Shown one piece after another: positions 1 through 12,890 of a stretch of 64,000 nucleotides of DNA. Within the stretch, counting starts at the first letter, position 1. Each line of letters starts with the position of its first letter. The position numbers and the translations under genes were made by a program. Under the pieces are notes generated by a model, which was given only the letters and a program-made list of their open reading frames with translations, made no database searches and was not told the origin of the DNA. This stretch comes from Sepioteuthis lessoniana (taxonomy: Eukaryota; Mollusca; Cephalopoda; Myopsida; Loliginidae): positions 84,714,336 to 84,778,335 of the forward strand of contig OY757904.1 of assembly GCA_963585895.1 (NCBI GenBank), written 5' to 3'.

Positions 1-1380
1 CAAGTATTATTTCTGATTTTTGAGGAATCAAAGATAAGACAACACAAACAAAAGGTATGCCAAATCAATCAGCATATTTTCTTGAGTGGAGAATGCAAGA
101 AAGTTCCTTGGTTGGTTGTTGTCAGTGTCATCCTTTCAAACAGTTGTCTGCCTGGTTCTATTCTTGTTGCATTTCAAATGAGTAAAGAGGAAAGGCCAAA
201 TGCATAGCATATTCAAACTTCTCGGCAAGTAACTCTGTAGACGGTTAAGATAGTGATTCCAAATAACTGTGGGCTCCTGCATATATAGAGAAGTGTGCAT
301 GTATGTGGGTGAGAGAATACTGTCTCTGACTCTGCCAACAACTAGGACTTGTTACTTTTTATTTGAGGCCATATGCACTTGCAAACATCAAAAACTCATT
401 ATGTCATTGTTCTACTGAGACACCATGACTATCATATAATCAAAGGAAATGAAATGGGAGTTAAGATTTGTTTATTTCTAGTTCTTCATTTTAGGTCAGA
501 GAAAGAGTGAGAAAATGGGATATATTGATAGAATGATTGATGATTTAGTAGATTTAAAAAATATATATAATTTTTTTATTCCTATTTTTGTATAAAATTT
601 TTTTCATATATATATATATGTTATTTTACATTTTTAAAACATATTTTGCTATATACCATAATTAAATGAATGATGCAATTCAATTAACCTTTTAAAGGCA
701 CATAAAAGTAAATATTGGTGAGATATTCTATAAATCATATTTTTTTTATTAAAACATGCTAAGTGATGGTATTGATAAAACTATTGAAATCATGTTGTAT
801 ACTCTATCTTAAGATGTATTACGTTAAAAAGAGTATCAATGAATAAAAAAAAAAATACTAGACTATAGTCATTGATAGTTTGATACTTTCAGCAATTCAA
901 ATCTGGTAACTGTGAATATAAGCTTCAATGAGGGTTAATTTTCTGTTATTATTTATACATATTTTCATTTGTTTATCATAAATATATAAACAACAATTAT
1001 GCAAACATTAATCAATAGAATGAAACTTTTAATTATTTTCAATTTAACTTTTCTTCCTTTAAATAATGTGTATCAAAGTAATAGTTTCTAAAATCAAAAT
1101 CATCCTTTTTGTTAAAAATATATTACTTGAATTTTTTAAAATAATCCCAAGAGGTGAAAACGATCTTTTTTTTTTCTAATTTTAACTTTTATTTCTATAA
1201 GAGAATGAAAACATTCATTTTGATTAGTATTCTCTTTCATCTTATTGTTTTAATAATACTAATAGTTTTGAAGGTTTCCTCTTAAAATGAAAATGAACAA
1301 TAGAAAATAAATCGACATGTGTTCAATATACATATTTGAAAAAAAAATTCTTTTTATCTTTTAGACAATCTAATATTATA
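1..1380. other. AT-rich flank, nothing recognised
   Basis: Strongly AT-rich DNA with homopolymer and TA runs. I see no open frame of useful length, no transposon protein trace and no RNA gene. If the first-exon call at 1381-1493 is right, this is the upstream flank of CCDC124. Confidence 0.5.
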
Positions 1381-1493
1381 AGATAAAAAGTCTGTTCTAT
1401 TGACGCCCCTTCATTTTATACTGGTTCTTAATCCGGTGTCGACTAATACGACTTCAGTGGGGTTTGACGATGTCAATGTAAGATGGCCATCCG
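1381..1493 (+). promoter_or_regulatory. CCDC124: Candidate CCDC124 promoter and non-coding exon 1
   Basis: A short island that is clearly richer in GC and CpG than its surroundings. It has a TATA-like TTTTATA at 1414-1420 and an AAGATGGC (YY1-type) motif at 1482-1489, and it ends at a strong donor, CCG|GTGAGT, at 1493/1494. The first coding exon of CCDC124 begins at an acceptor (23016/23017) with 22 nt of leader before its ATG, so an upstream leader exon must exist. This island is the best candidate I can see. It contains ATG-TCA-ATG-TAA at 1470-1481 and a second ATG at 1483. If spliced to 23017, the second ATG would encode a seven-codon upstream frame closed by TGA before the CCDC124 start. 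The exon assignment is inference from motifs only. Confidence 0.45.
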
Positions 1494-2538
1494 GTGAGTT
1501 TTTCTTTAGAATTTTCATTCTTTGAAATAATTTTTATTTATCCTGAACATAATCGGTTCTCTTTAAATTTAGTTTTGTATTTTAAAAGTACTCGTATAAT
1601 TCTGACAGTGGATGCTGTTATTAGATGCTAGTAGTTGAAGTGTTGAATGAACGCAAAAAGTCTTGTTTTTATTCTCACAACAAACAAAACAAGAAAAAAG
1701 TAGAGAAACAATGGAAGCCTGTTATTTGAATATTGCATTTTTCTGTTTAATGGTTAAAAGTGATGTTTTAAGTTTTGGCCATTTCTATTTGACTGATAAT
1801 TTGCTGCTCACATAGTTGATAGCAATTATTTACTTCCTACACTTGTGACCAGTATTATTCTTTCATAAAACAAATTAATTCATTTTACACTTTTATAGCA
1901 AGGATAGTACATTTTTTGAAAGATGATTTTAAGGATGATTTGTATACTTAAAATAGAATGAAGTTTTTTCCTTCTTATACTTAGTTTTAGGTATTTTTGC
2001 AAAGAAAGTTCTTTTGAAAAAACAAACAAAATAGCAGTGGTAGCCATTATGAAATTTATTTTTTAATGGAAAGCGAATTAACACAGGTTAAAATGTCTTT
2101 TTTGTGCTATGACGGAAAACCTCTTGAAAATTACTTCTGTGTTTATGTAAACGATTATTGTTATGCCCCCATTTTTTTTCTTTTTAAGTTGATATGAATT
2201 ATTGTTAACAATCTATACGAAGCATTTTTTTTTTAATTTTGAGAGTGAATATTAACGTTTCACTAGATTTTTGAATTTACTTTTAGTTATCGAGTTTAAA
2301 ATGTTTAACATTACTATTCCTTCTTCCATATTCCTCTGAAACAAAATTGAGTGACCTTCCCATCTAGTGGTTGACAATTTTCTTTTTCCTCCTTCGGTAA
2401 ACTACATTATAATCATCTCTTGTGTTTTGATTTTTTTTCCCTGTTAATACAAAACTTAAAATGAATTGCCCAAAAACGTTTATGCAGTACTTTTTAAAAA
2501 AAAGATGTTCCCAAGTTGAACGTGATGACGTATAAACA

Positions 2539-2546
2539 TGACGTCA
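2539..2546. promoter_or_regulatory. CRE-type palindrome TGACGTCA
   Basis: A full 8-bp cAMP-response-element consensus in AT-rich intron or flank sequence. CREB/ATF bZIP dimers bind this palindrome in animals. There is no nearby promoter evidence beyond the second copy at 2935, so function is unproven. Confidence 0.3.
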
Positions 2547-2934
2547 ATAGAATGTGCTGTACAGTGACAGAGAGGTTTTGCATTGAATCTAATTTTGGTA
2601 CTTATCTAAAATATCTTAATGTTGAGTTAAAAAGATAAGGAAAGTCATTTTAACGTAAAATGAAGTTAAAAGCTTATTTTCATTAATTCATGTAATAACA
2701 ACAACACTAAAAGTTGGATGCTTTCTAAAAAAATCCCCTTTTCTGTTAGTATTATTACATCTTAATTGTTACAAAATTTTCTCTTAAAATAAATTATCTT
2801 ATTTATGAATTATCATGAGTATACTTTAAAATTAAAATTCTTTGATTTTTCGTATATAAAACACTTTTAAAAAATAGTTTCGGATTTTTTCCTTTGTTGT
2901 TGATACTAAACTGCTTGGTTACCGTACCAAGTCT

Positions 2935-2942
2935 TGACGTCA
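2935..2942. promoter_or_regulatory. CRE-type palindrome TGACGTCA
   Basis: Second exact copy of the 8-bp CRE consensus, 396 bp from the first. Both lie within 1.5 kb downstream of the candidate CCDC124 first exon, where intronic enhancers often sit. Function is inferred from the motif alone. Confidence 0.3.
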
Positions 2943-3227
2943 GTACTGGGACCATCTCTTTTTAAAATAACTAACGTACGATGGCTATTTATTTCCTATA
3001 GTTCTCATGAAATAAATGAAATCTGACATATGAATTACCTTTTAAATGTTAAAACGGGAAAAAAATTAAAAAAAACCCTTTTTCTTAATTATCTGATATT
3101 ACAGAATGCATATTCACTTTGTATAAATTTGCTGTAGGATTATAGGTTCTTTTCTTAAATTTCTCATTTTTCACATATTGGTATTTGAATGTAAAAAGTT
3201 CCCTTGGGTATGACACTAAGCTACATT

Positions 3228-3565
3228 TCTGGGGAGTGATAGTACTTGTTAGGGTCCCATTTATGGGTTAAATAGATTTGTTTAAAAATTATTAGTGTTG
3301 AATAAGAATACTTGATGCCCTATAACTGTGTGCAAACAAATGATTATAAAATAGGTATAGTTATTGAAATCATATAATTGTATATAAAATTTAGTATTAG
3401 ATAAGAATACTTGATACCATATAACTGTGTTTAAACATTTTATAGACAAAATTAAGTGCAGTTTTAAAATGTGGTTGCACTGGAACATTGAAAATATAGT
3501 TATAATCGGACATTTACAAATTAATCAAATTTTTGTCATTAAATAAACCATACTAGATATGACTT
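3228..3565 (+). repeat. Decayed copy of Nimb-derived non-autonomous repeat
   Basis: The stretch around 3230-3270, with TTAGGGTCCCATTTATGGGT followed by TAAATAG, matches with many substitutions the segment just before the minisatellite in the better copies at 17.5, 17.95 and 30.85 kb. The right end (around 3536-3560, CATTAAATAAACCATACTAG) resembles their common tail GTTAAATAACCTACAAAGG. The middle holds two related units about 100 bp apart (3299 and 3400, each with AAGAATACTTGAT). This is an old member of the family. Confidence 0.4.
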
Positions 3566-4877
3566 GTAAGCCGATAGGGTACCTGTTCCAACAGTGGTCT
3601 ATGATGATATGAATGCTTCTATGTAGGAAAGGATTTGGAGAATTTAAATGATGAAAAGGATTTCAATACAAATATCATTCTTTTATAAACTGAACAGGAA
3701 ATTGCTTGTCTAAGAGAATTTTAAGTGTATAGTTATTATAAAAATTTTATGATGTATCATTTTTGACTGATTATTGCATACATAGATGTAACTTTGAGAA
3801 TTTCAGTAATATGTACATTCTTTTTAATCAGACTGAGAGTGAGTATAATTTTACAGTAATTATCATTTGATAAACATTTATTTTGCTTTCTTGTCACTGA
3901 AATGTCAAGCTGACTATTAATAACTGGCTTAGACAAAATAACTATGTTATTAGTCTTACAAGGCTAGTAACTAAAGTAATCTTGGCTCCTTAAAATTACT
4001 GACACCATTCTTCCTCTCATTACTTAGTGATTCAAGGACATTAGAAACTCCTTCAACTATCCAATTTGTGCTGCTATTTCATCTGAATAGTATTGAAAAT
4101 TATTCATTTTTCATTTTATTTTAATGAAAAATGACTATAGACTTATATAATTTATTTAAATGAATTTTTTCTGAAATATTCTTTGTTCATTTTACCTGAT
4201 TTGGATTTTATACCATTTGATACTCATGATACAACATGCTAACATGGACCATATTACTTGATAATTAGAAAACATCATCACAATATCTAAAAAGAACAAC
4301 AAAAATGTTAAATTGTTTGATTAACTATCAGACATGAAAATATCTTATAAATATTTACTGTCTCTACATTGAATTGCATTGAATATTTTAAACAAACATT
4401 TTAGAACCAGAAAGTTGACTTCATTCCAGATACTTCAGTAATAATTTGTGATCTCTTTTAATACTTTTTATGAGAAATAAAATTGCAGGGAAAGTACAGA
4501 AATCATATATTGCTGTTAGATTATAATATTTGTTTTGGAATTTTGATAGTTACTGAGCACTTTGAGTTTACATTTGTTTAAATAAGAATTTATGGTGGCA
4601 GACATATGGTGTTAGACAATTGATAGTTATTTTTTAATTTTATATAAAAAATTAGTTCACAAAATCTGCTTTGAATTCAAGATAAAATTTATGGAATGGT
4701 TTATTTTCCAGAAAACAATATTAAATCCAGTGCTATAATTATGAATAGAACAGTGGAGTGTGTTGTAATATGTTTGTAAACAAAAAGCATCTTGCAAGGA
4801 TTATAATCATTAAGCTTGATTTACTTGTTTTATAGTGTTTTATGAAAAAAACAAGTCAAATTATTTAATTCCAAGTT

Positions 4878-4895
4878 ACACACACACACACACAC
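4878..4895. repeat. (AC)9 microsatellite
   Basis: Nine uninterrupted AC dinucleotides. Simple repeat with no coding context. Confidence 0.9.
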
Positions 4896-5898
4896 CTCAA
4901 TTCAAAATTATATCGTATAGAAGACTATAACAGAATTAGATTAAATTTTTTTCAAACAATGATAATGTAGTGGTTATAAATTCAGTACCTTGGCACATTA
5001 TCTTATTGTTAGCCTAAAGCCTCTTTTAACTGATAAAATGCATTGTGAAAAAAGGGGTTTTACACTGATTTCAATTATGGACTGATCCATAAATATATAA
5101 TTTTCTCAGTATTTGATTTGTGTTTCTTTGATTAAAAGATGATTTTTCAACTCGTCCAGTTAGTCTAAGAAATATCAGTTGTAACATTTTTCTGTTAATA
5201 TATTCAATTAACCATAGGCCAATACTCTGGTGCAAAGGGTGTCATTGCCACCAAAAAAAAATGGTGTGAAACTTAACTTCCTCAGGAATGAGTGAGCATG
5301 AAATTGTAGTACACATGAGGATTGGTTAGTGTTCTCTTAAAAATTTTGAAAAGAAACAACATCTGTACCTTAAAGGCAGACTAGGTGTCAAACTGGAGTT
5401 GGGCGGTTTGGCAATTTGTTTCAGTTTCATTTTTTTCTTTTGATATCACTGTTTTTGATTCAGTAGTTTTGCTTTCTAAGGAAGCTATTCATTTTCTTGT
5501 GTAATGATAGCATTTCTAGCCGATATTGGATTTTGTTTGAGATTGACAATTTCTGGTCCAATCTTAAAAATATAAGGCTGAAAATAAAATAAAATAATCT
5601 TTCTAAATTTGGAATTTGTATGCGCTTTTATCCATGGAATTTTTTTTTTTTTTTTTAACTGAGTTAAAACGGTATTTTGCTTTGAACAGCCAAAAATGTG
5701 AACTATGATTGATTTGTTTATTTTTTCATTTTATTTTTTCTTTTGAGACTAAATTTTGCACTGTTGTTTTGTAAAATCAAAGTGACCAATCTTTATCAAT
5801 ACTCTTGAAATCGTACCCTATTAGAAGACACCTTAAATTACAACCCAGGAAGATGTTCATTTCTTCTCTGACCCATGGAAGTGAATTTCTTCAAAAAT

Positions 5899-5931
5899 AA
5901 CTTTTTGCTTACTTTAAGTAAGCAAAAAGTT
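5899..5931. repeat. Perfect palindrome, 16-bp arms
   Basis: AACTTTTTGCTTACTT, one central T, then its exact reverse complement. It could extrude as a cruciform or fold as a hairpin in RNA. No flanking transposon signature is visible. Confidence 0.85.
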
Positions 5932-6211
5932 AATTGAAGATAGTCTCAGAATTATTTCAATATATAATGTATGAACTTTTGATAATGTTTTAACGTCAGG
6001 CTTTTTAGTGAAACTTTCAATTTCGGAAAAAAACGAACTTAAAACATAAACAGAAAGGGTGCTTTTTCGTTTGTTCTCTTTTGAGCTAAATGGTTTTTTA
6101 AAAAAGTTTAATTGTTAAAAATATCTTTTGATTTAAAAAAAAAATTTTGACTTGTGTTTCTTTTAATGAGGTTCATGTTGTAATGGAATATCCCACACTC
6201 CCTCTCAGTCA

Positions 6212-6421
6212 TGTGGAGTGACTATATATATATATATATATACAGTGAGTATAGCATTATACTGGTCTTTGCTTCAGGATTAGTAGCATGCTTCGCTATT
6301 CCTTATCTGTCTTATTGTATCTCTCTTGCAATAAAACCCTTTTTTTTATTCTACGAACATGTTGACTTCCTTTCCACTCAAATACCCCATGTCTGATTGT
6401 ATCCCTTTTAAGAATACAACT
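6212..6421 (+). repeat. Left LTR of Gypsy fossil
   Basis: About 125 nt of the right part (6297-6421, from CTATTCCTTATCTG to AAGAATACA) recur at 18377-18503 downstream of the pol genes, which identifies the LTR. The left edge is placed at TGTGGAGTG because LTRs begin with TG. It contains a (TA)10 run at 6223-6242. The left edge is uncertain because the matching part of the right LTR is disrupted. Confidence 0.65.
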
Positions 6422-8043
6422 GTGGCAGCAAATGATTCGATTCAAACTCATAGCAAGAAAGACTCCAACACTGTATGACATACAGCAGTAGTAATTATGA
6501 ATTGAACAAGACTCGCATGGAAAATACTCAGTGAAAAAGATTTCAGTTTTTGTGGGTAACAATTCTACCATGACACACAAAGAACTATTTTTGGAAACAG
6601 TGAGAAGCATTTTTTTCTTAAAAGGTATCTTTCCTATTTTCTGTTAAAAGTAAAAATCCTGTTGTTTGACTCAATACGGGATTCAAACTTGTCACTACAT
6701 TAAAAAAAATTGCGACTTTCCTAAAAAATAAAAGTATTCTCACATGAACATTGTTTGAGAACAAATCCTTTTGTTCTATTTTGTTTTTGGTTAAGAAAAA
6801 CTGTGTTTTTGTTTTTTTTTGTTTTTGTTTTTTCCCATGAAGTTGGATAACGAAGTATCTTTTTTGTGGTCTGATTTTTCTTCTGGTGGATGTATTATCG
6901 TTTTTTATCAAAAAAAAAAAATTGGAACAAATTGTTTGATTGACCAAAATGTTACATGCTAGCATGCAGTTACAACAACAACAATTGGTACAACAACAAG
7001 AAAAATTTGAAAAATTTTTCAAGACGAGCTGATACATTTGTGGGAACAACAAACAAAAAATAACAAATTATTTAGGACAACAGAACATGGATCCAGATTT
7101 TTTCTCCTGAATGATTATCAGAATTCAAGTATGACCCGGACAATGGAATAACCTTCCCTGCTTATTTTTGTAGATATGAGATGATTTTTATGAAAAGATG
7201 CAAACAATGATCAGATGAAAAAATCACTCTGTACCTCAAAAATAAGCACTAAGAAGAACACTATACAAACCTAATTTTGCCTAAAAAGCCCGAGGAAATC
7301 TCATTTAAGGAGACTATAAAGATTTTATCAGGAATTTTCGATGAGAGGGACAGTTTGTTCCATACTCGATATGAATGTTAAGACATTGTAAAGCAAAAGA
7401 ATGAAGACTTTGTAACTTATGCAGACTATGTAAATTCTCAATGTGAATTGTTTGAATTAGGTGACCTCTCAATTGACCTGTTTAATCTTTGTCTAGGGAC
7501 TTAAAGCAGTAAAAGATAAAGACATCAGGTCTAGAATTTTGACTATGATATAGTAGGACCCTGAAATTACGCTACAGAAAATAACTGAGGAATGTCAAAG
7601 ACTGATAAATGTAAAGAGAGACCATACATGAATAGAAGAAAAGAACACTTCTCGTGGCCAAACGATAAAACAACTGAAATTTACAAGAAATAAGATGAAA
7701 ATATCTCAGTGTGGCTTGTGGGGGTATAATTTTAAAAACAGAACTTTTTTTTTTTTTTCTTTTTTTTTTTTTTTTTCTAAGGATAAGGTTTGCTTCGAGT
7801 GTGGCTATGTTGTTCACAAAAGCTCCCACTGTCATACAAACAGAAAAGAAAGAAGCAAAAATTTAAAACAGAAGTAAATGTTTTATCCAAGAATGAAATT
7901 GAAATTGGTGAAAAAAGAAAATGTGTGAATACAAAAATAAAGACATATTAGATACTGGAAGTGACATTTCTATTGTGAATGAATAAACATGGAAGAAGAT
8001 AGGTTGTCCACCATTGACTGGTACCAAAAATATAGCTAGAGGT

Positions 8044-8050
8044 GTATCTG
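8044..8050. repeat. Target-site duplication GTATCTG, left copy
   Basis: The same 7 bp recur at 14571-14577. They bracket the block inserted in the Gypsy protease region, whose coding similarity stops at one copy and resumes at the other. This fits a LINE-type insertion with a short target duplication. Confidence 0.6.
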
Positions 8051-8058
8051 TTGACAAA

Positions 8059-8350
8059 AGCGGACGTAAATGACAACGTGAAACTGAATCTTGGATTTCC
8101 TTTCGCAAACTCCTGTCTCTTCAATGTACACCTCACACTAGAGACAATGACCAAATCCCAATTCTGTGTATCGGTGGGCTGCGATGGATTTCGCAAGTCA
8201 GTTTCAGGGCGTATTGATTCGAGCGCTCTCTCCCTCTCTCTCCTTCCTTCCGTCTTTCTCTCTCTCCTTCCGGTTCTCGCCTTCCTTCCTTCTCCTTCCT
8301 TCCTTAAGTTGTAACAAGTTCGTAGGGCGACGCACTCAGAACAAATCGTC
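8059..8350. repeat. Direct repeat R, copy at LINE 3' side
   Basis: Matches 14031-14365 in the same orientation from AGCGGACGTAAATGAC to AGAACAAATCGTC, roughly 90% or better by eye outside a length difference of about 43 nt in a CT-rich stretch. It abuts the Gypsy sequence on the left and the LINE 3' end (a TTTATTTCCATTTAG edge at 8351) on the right. The CT-rich core gives Ser/Leu-rich or Arg/Glu-rich open frames that I treat as artefacts. Confidence 0.85.
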
Positions 8351-9013
8351 TTTATTTCCATTTAGTATAAAAATGGTAGGCACAAGGCCTTGAGGTTTTG
8401 GGGGGATGGGAAGGGAGCGGTCATGCTATTCTATATGTTCTAAGAGAACCTAGCTCGCCACATTTGCCGACCCATTCAGCAGTACAATATATAACCATTC
8501 ATCCATCGTCATATGCGCAGCAAGCACCAAAATACCACATTTGCTCTATGAAGAAGTCCTACTTAAAACCCGAAAGTGATGTATGATTTTATTTTACAAT
8601 ATATGATTTATTTACAATGAATATGATGGGAATGGGAGAAAAAACCCCGAAATATATACAAGCGAAAAACAAGGAAAAAATCCCTGTTTGGTTGATGTCT
8701 ATAAAATTGGCGGCCGACTGTTTTCCGGGACGAAAGAACTGAAAACAAGTCGGACCTACCCTAGGTTGGACTCGGATCCTAATCTACAGGGATAAAAGAA
8801 AAGGGGGTGGGCGCGGTATGGGTTGATACAAGCAGGTAATATGATTTTTTATACATATGAATTTTCAAGATCTTCAACAAAAGCGGACTGGGATATGGAT
8901 TTGAGGTAGAAAAATAATGGGGATGGGGAAGATCTTGAAAACTAACGACTAGATGACGGGGACAATGTCTCACAACATACTGCTAACTAGGTTTCAAGGG
9001 AGAAAATTCATAC
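8351..9013 (-). other. LINE 3' untranslated region
   Basis: Lies between the ORF2 stop (9014) and repeat R. On the minus strand it runs to an A-rich edge (TAAATGGAAATAAA) at 8351, which may be the true LINE 3' end. Short open frames here have no recognisable product. Confidence 0.5.
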
Positions 9014-12000
9014 TTACCCGGGATGGGGTCCCGAAGGACCCGTACCGTAGACGCCATGGGCCGGCAGAGGAGGGAAGGATGACTCCAACGTTGCCCCCTT
9101 TCTCACGACCAGGCTCGCTGCATTCACCCACCTTTTGCTGAATGTTATGCGATCCAAGCGTTTTCTATCGCATCTGATTTTGACCCTAAGCTGATGCCTA
9201 AAATACAAAACCAGATCACGATGAGAAAAGTTTGCATCGTCATACAATCCCTTGTTTCGCATCGTCCAAATCACCATTCTAGCTACAGCTAGGATCGCGA
9301 GAAACACCATACGCTTCTCACCCTGAAACGGAGGAAGAACGTTGTCTACGACGTAACCAACGTCGAGCACCACAAGCTGTTAGGGTTCGATGTGAGCCAT
9401 CCACTCGCCGACGTGATCCCAAAATGGGTGAACTCGCTCGCAGTAGTAGAAGGTGTGCTCAGCCGTTTCTTCCAATCCACTGGCGCAGTGAGCGCAATCG
9501 GGCATGTCTGCCAGGCCCGCCTTGTTTGTAGTTCAAGCCGGACAGGGGTAACGCATTCCGAACAAGTCGTCAGGTGAGCGAGAACTCGGAGTTGTTCAAG
9601 AAGCTCGATCCTGGCGCCCAATTCCAGTGAGAGCGGATCTCCTCCGCCATCCAGCCAAGAGGATCAGAAGCGGCACCCACCACTAGCTCCCGATACAGTT
9701 CTTTTCGAGGCTGTGAAAGGTCACTGGACCCAAGAAGGTTACAAAGGGTCTTCCAGCACTCGCGGACAAACAGTGCTTTGTCCAAAGGCCTACGTCGACC
9801 TTCAGCCTTTGGGTCTGACTTTAAGGCAAGGAAAAGTCCGACTCGCCTTTAGTCTCCACACTGCATCCCCTGTCAGGGATCAGCCCAAGTACGCAAGTTC
9901 TTTCAGCAAGCTAGTGGCTCTCCAGATCAGGCATACCTAGACCCCCGTTACAGACCTGCCTGTGGACCATCGGCCTTTCACCTCCCCAGAGCAATCTGGA
10001 GAGTGATCGTTGAAGTGCCAACCGACGTGCCGCAGGTAGAGGAAGTACAGCCAATCAGTTAAGGATCAAGGGAAAGACATACATGGCGCACACCTCCGCC
10101 CTGCTCTTTAAGGACAACCTCCTTGAAAGCCAGATTCCCACCTGAGCATTCACCTTAGCTTGTACTTCCAACCAATTTCGCTCCAATTGGAGGTCGGGCT
10201 CAAACCACACCCCGAGGATGCGGACGGGTCCATCACTCCAGCGGAAGGGCCCTGGAAAGGTATCGCTACCCCTCCAAGCACTGAGCCACAAACTTTCGCT
10301 TTTGTCAAAATTGACCTTGGCTCCTGCAATCCGCTTGTACTTGCTAACCACCTTCTTCACAGGCTTTATATCCAGGCGGCGGGATACAAATACTGTGATA
10401 TCATCAGCGAATGCGGAAACCCTTGCCGTAAGAGGGCCAGCAAAAGGGATACCGCGCAGGGCCGGATTTGTCCTCTCATCCCTAAGCCTACGGAGAAGGG
10501 GCTCCAAAGCAAGGACATAGAGAAGAGGAGACAGGGGGCAGCCCTGCCGGACCGAACGCTCAATCGCGAACACCCTCGAACGCCTTCCGTTCACCTGCAC
10601 CACTGCCTGAGGTTTGTGGTACATCATGCTAATCCATCTGCGGAACTCCGGTTTGAATCCGGCAGTCTCCAAAACAGTGGCCAAAAACCGATGGTCAACC
10701 CTATCGAAGGCCTTGGACTGATCCAAACTGATCAGTGCAGCCTCGGTGCCATCTTCTATCCCCTCTAGGACCTCGCGAATCAAGTGCAGGTTGTCTTGGA
10801 TCGATCTTCCCTTCACAGTGAAGGTCTGCTCGGGGCCGATCAGATCACTGATGACAAGCTGTAAACGATTTGCTAAGATCTGGGCCAAAATCTTTAACTC
10901 TGTGTTAAGCAGAGTTATGGGCCTGTAATCATCTAAACCCTCCCAAACATGCCTGCCACCTTTCTTCAGCAATGTGATCATGCCCTTGGTAATGCTACCA
11001 GGGATGGCACCCTGGGCGAACCAATGGTTGAACATATCCGTCAGAAAAGGTACAAACATGTGCGACATCCTCAAGTACACTTCGTAGGGCAAACCATCTA
11101 GTCCCGGCGACTTGTTGAGGCTGACCTGCTTCAACGCGTCACGGACTTCGCATTCAGTAACCACACCCTTGCAGCTAGCCGCTTGAGCCACCCCAAGGCG
11201 GGCGAAGTCAGTGAGATAGCTACGAAACTCCCGGAGCGGGAGATCAGTGTAGCGGGCAAAGCGATCCCGAAAGTGTGTCCGAAAGGCATCACGCATCTCG
11301 CGACACGATCGCAGCAGAAGCCCATCCGGGGTCTTGACAGAATTGATATACCAATCGGGGAACCTTCGCACTTCTTCTTCACGCGCAGTTGCGTTCATTT
11401 TCACAGCTTCATTAAGAACTCTCTTTAACCTAGATCTAACTACGTATCCCTTGTAGCGCTTGCTACTCTCACGCCCAAGGTCCCCCCTAGCTAGCTCTAT
11501 GGTTAGGGAGTCCCCCCCAGCCACCGCCCAGGAAAGTCTATCATCTATAGATTTCGCCTCCTTGGTCCTATTTAAATTGAGCTGTTGACCGTACTTGGTG
11601 GCGAAATCTCTAATCCGATGTTTAAGACATCCCCACCACCTATTTCACTAATGCCCGCTTGATTAGAGATTCCAGCTGGTCCCGGAAGTCCCGTATCTCC
11701 AGTAAGGAGGTATTGAACTTCCAGTAGCTGGCTAGACTAGGCCTATTAGCTAACCCCAGACTGACCCTAACAAGTTTATGGTCAGTCCACGCTATCAAGT
11801 GGAACGTGGGACAACTAACAAAATCAATGTCAGCTCGTCTAACTAACACTCTGTCCAAGTAGGTACCTACTTTGGCAGAGGGCGAGCTATTTAGCCACGT
11901 CCACATCTCCCGCCCTGGGTGATCCAGACGAAACCTGTCGACCAGGTCATGACGAGTCATGAGGCCGGCAAGCATGCTTTCACACCTTCCCAATCTACTA

Positions 12001-12467
12001 GCTCCCCACCCGACCATATCTATCTTGGGATCAAGGATCACATTCCAATCACCCATTAAGACTAGCTGTTTCGTATCATCCAGGAACAGCGCCAACCGAC
12101 GAAAAAAGGAAATCCTCTCTGCAGCGATATTGGACACATAAACTGCAACCAGACGGAACTTGAAACTTTTAATGGCAACATCGGCCTCAACCAGTCGGCC
12201 CCCGTCACCTGCAAAAACAATGTCAACATCAGCATCAAGCCTACATCCAACTAGCAAGGAGATCCCAGTGCTGGCGCGGCTGCCGTATGCTGAGAAAACG
12301 TTAAAGTTGCTTTCCAGCACCTGACAGTCGGCGCCGCAAGTGAAGTGGGTCTCTTGCACTGCAGCAACATCTACACCGAGGGTCTTGAGTTCCCCAAGCA
12401 AGCGCGTACACTTGCTTGAATCCCTCAGTCCCCTCACATTCAAAGTGGCAAGGTTTAGAGCCATCAA
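9014..12467 (-). pseudogene. LINE ORF2: endonuclease, reverse transcriptase, Cys/His tail
   Basis: Retrotransposition protein of the nested LINE. It falls in three main blocks. Endonuclease (12467-11640, 275 aa) carries the AP-endonuclease set E39, D140 and N142 in GDWNV, D205 in YLDR, and D229-H230. Reverse transcriptase (11524-10055, 489 aa) carries YRPITLLN, SLDQSKAFDRVD, SVRQGCPLSPLL and the catalytic FADD at residues 372-375. The C-terminal part (10054-9014) has a Cys/His motif (CAHC, AEHTF, CERV) around 9440-9500 and ends in a 119-aa frame. Endonuclease and RT are separated by a single frame change near 11640. Several further frame changes and stops lie between 10054 and 9374. A family protein would be one frame of about 1,100-1,200 residues. 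All catalytic residues I can check are present, so decay is recent. Confidence 0.8.
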
Positions 12468-12890
12468 TCCTACTTACCTTACTCACTGTCGATTGGGCCG
12501 GAAATCCTTCGGGGTGAGGATGCCGACGGCCTGACGCAGGGAGCCTGTGCCGAGCTCAGTTGTAACTCGGTCATCCCTGGTGATTCCTCCGACATCCAAA
12601 GGGAACCGCATTTTTAGGGACCTATAAAAGGAGGGGTGAACCAAAATAGGGACCCTCCCGGAACAAAAAGATAAACATTTCTTAAGGGAGGAGTGCTCCA
12701 ACTCTGCCAACTTTATGCCCTAGTCGGTCTGACAGACTGTATTCAGGAACTTCCAGACGCCCCTGGTACGGTCGCCAGCTGACCGGACAAAAGTGGTCAC
12801 TATGGCTGCACTCCTAAAGTTGGTTGGATTGCAGACTCTTTTTCCGTCAATTTTTTCGCAGTCCAGCAGTGGCTTCAGTGTCTTTCGGAG

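Larger units (their letters stand above)
1494..6211. other. Probable CCDC124 intron 1, left part
   Basis: AT-rich DNA without coding signal. Supportable contents are two CRE palindromes (2539, 2935), a decayed LINE-derived repeat (3228-3565), a short (AC)9 run and a perfect 33-nt palindrome (5899-5931), each listed separately. A run of T lies at 5641-5656. Confidence 0.45.

Noticed and set aside
3282-3488. 68-aa minus-strand frame with internal repetition
   Set aside because: The repetition comes from the roughly 100-bp duplicated unit of a decayed LINE-derived repeat.
7572-7877. Lys-rich and Phe-rich short frames
   Set aside because: Produced by a long T run within the Gypsy gag/knuckle region; no independent gene.
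7948-8361. Arg/Glu-rich 137-aa frame, and its counterparts near 13983-14367
   Set aside because: Arises from the CT/GA-rich core of repeat R; present in both copies with different flanks.
10160-10768. 202-aa plus-strand open frame
   Set aside because: Shadow of the LINE reverse transcriptase, whose minus-strand frame carries all the RT motifs.
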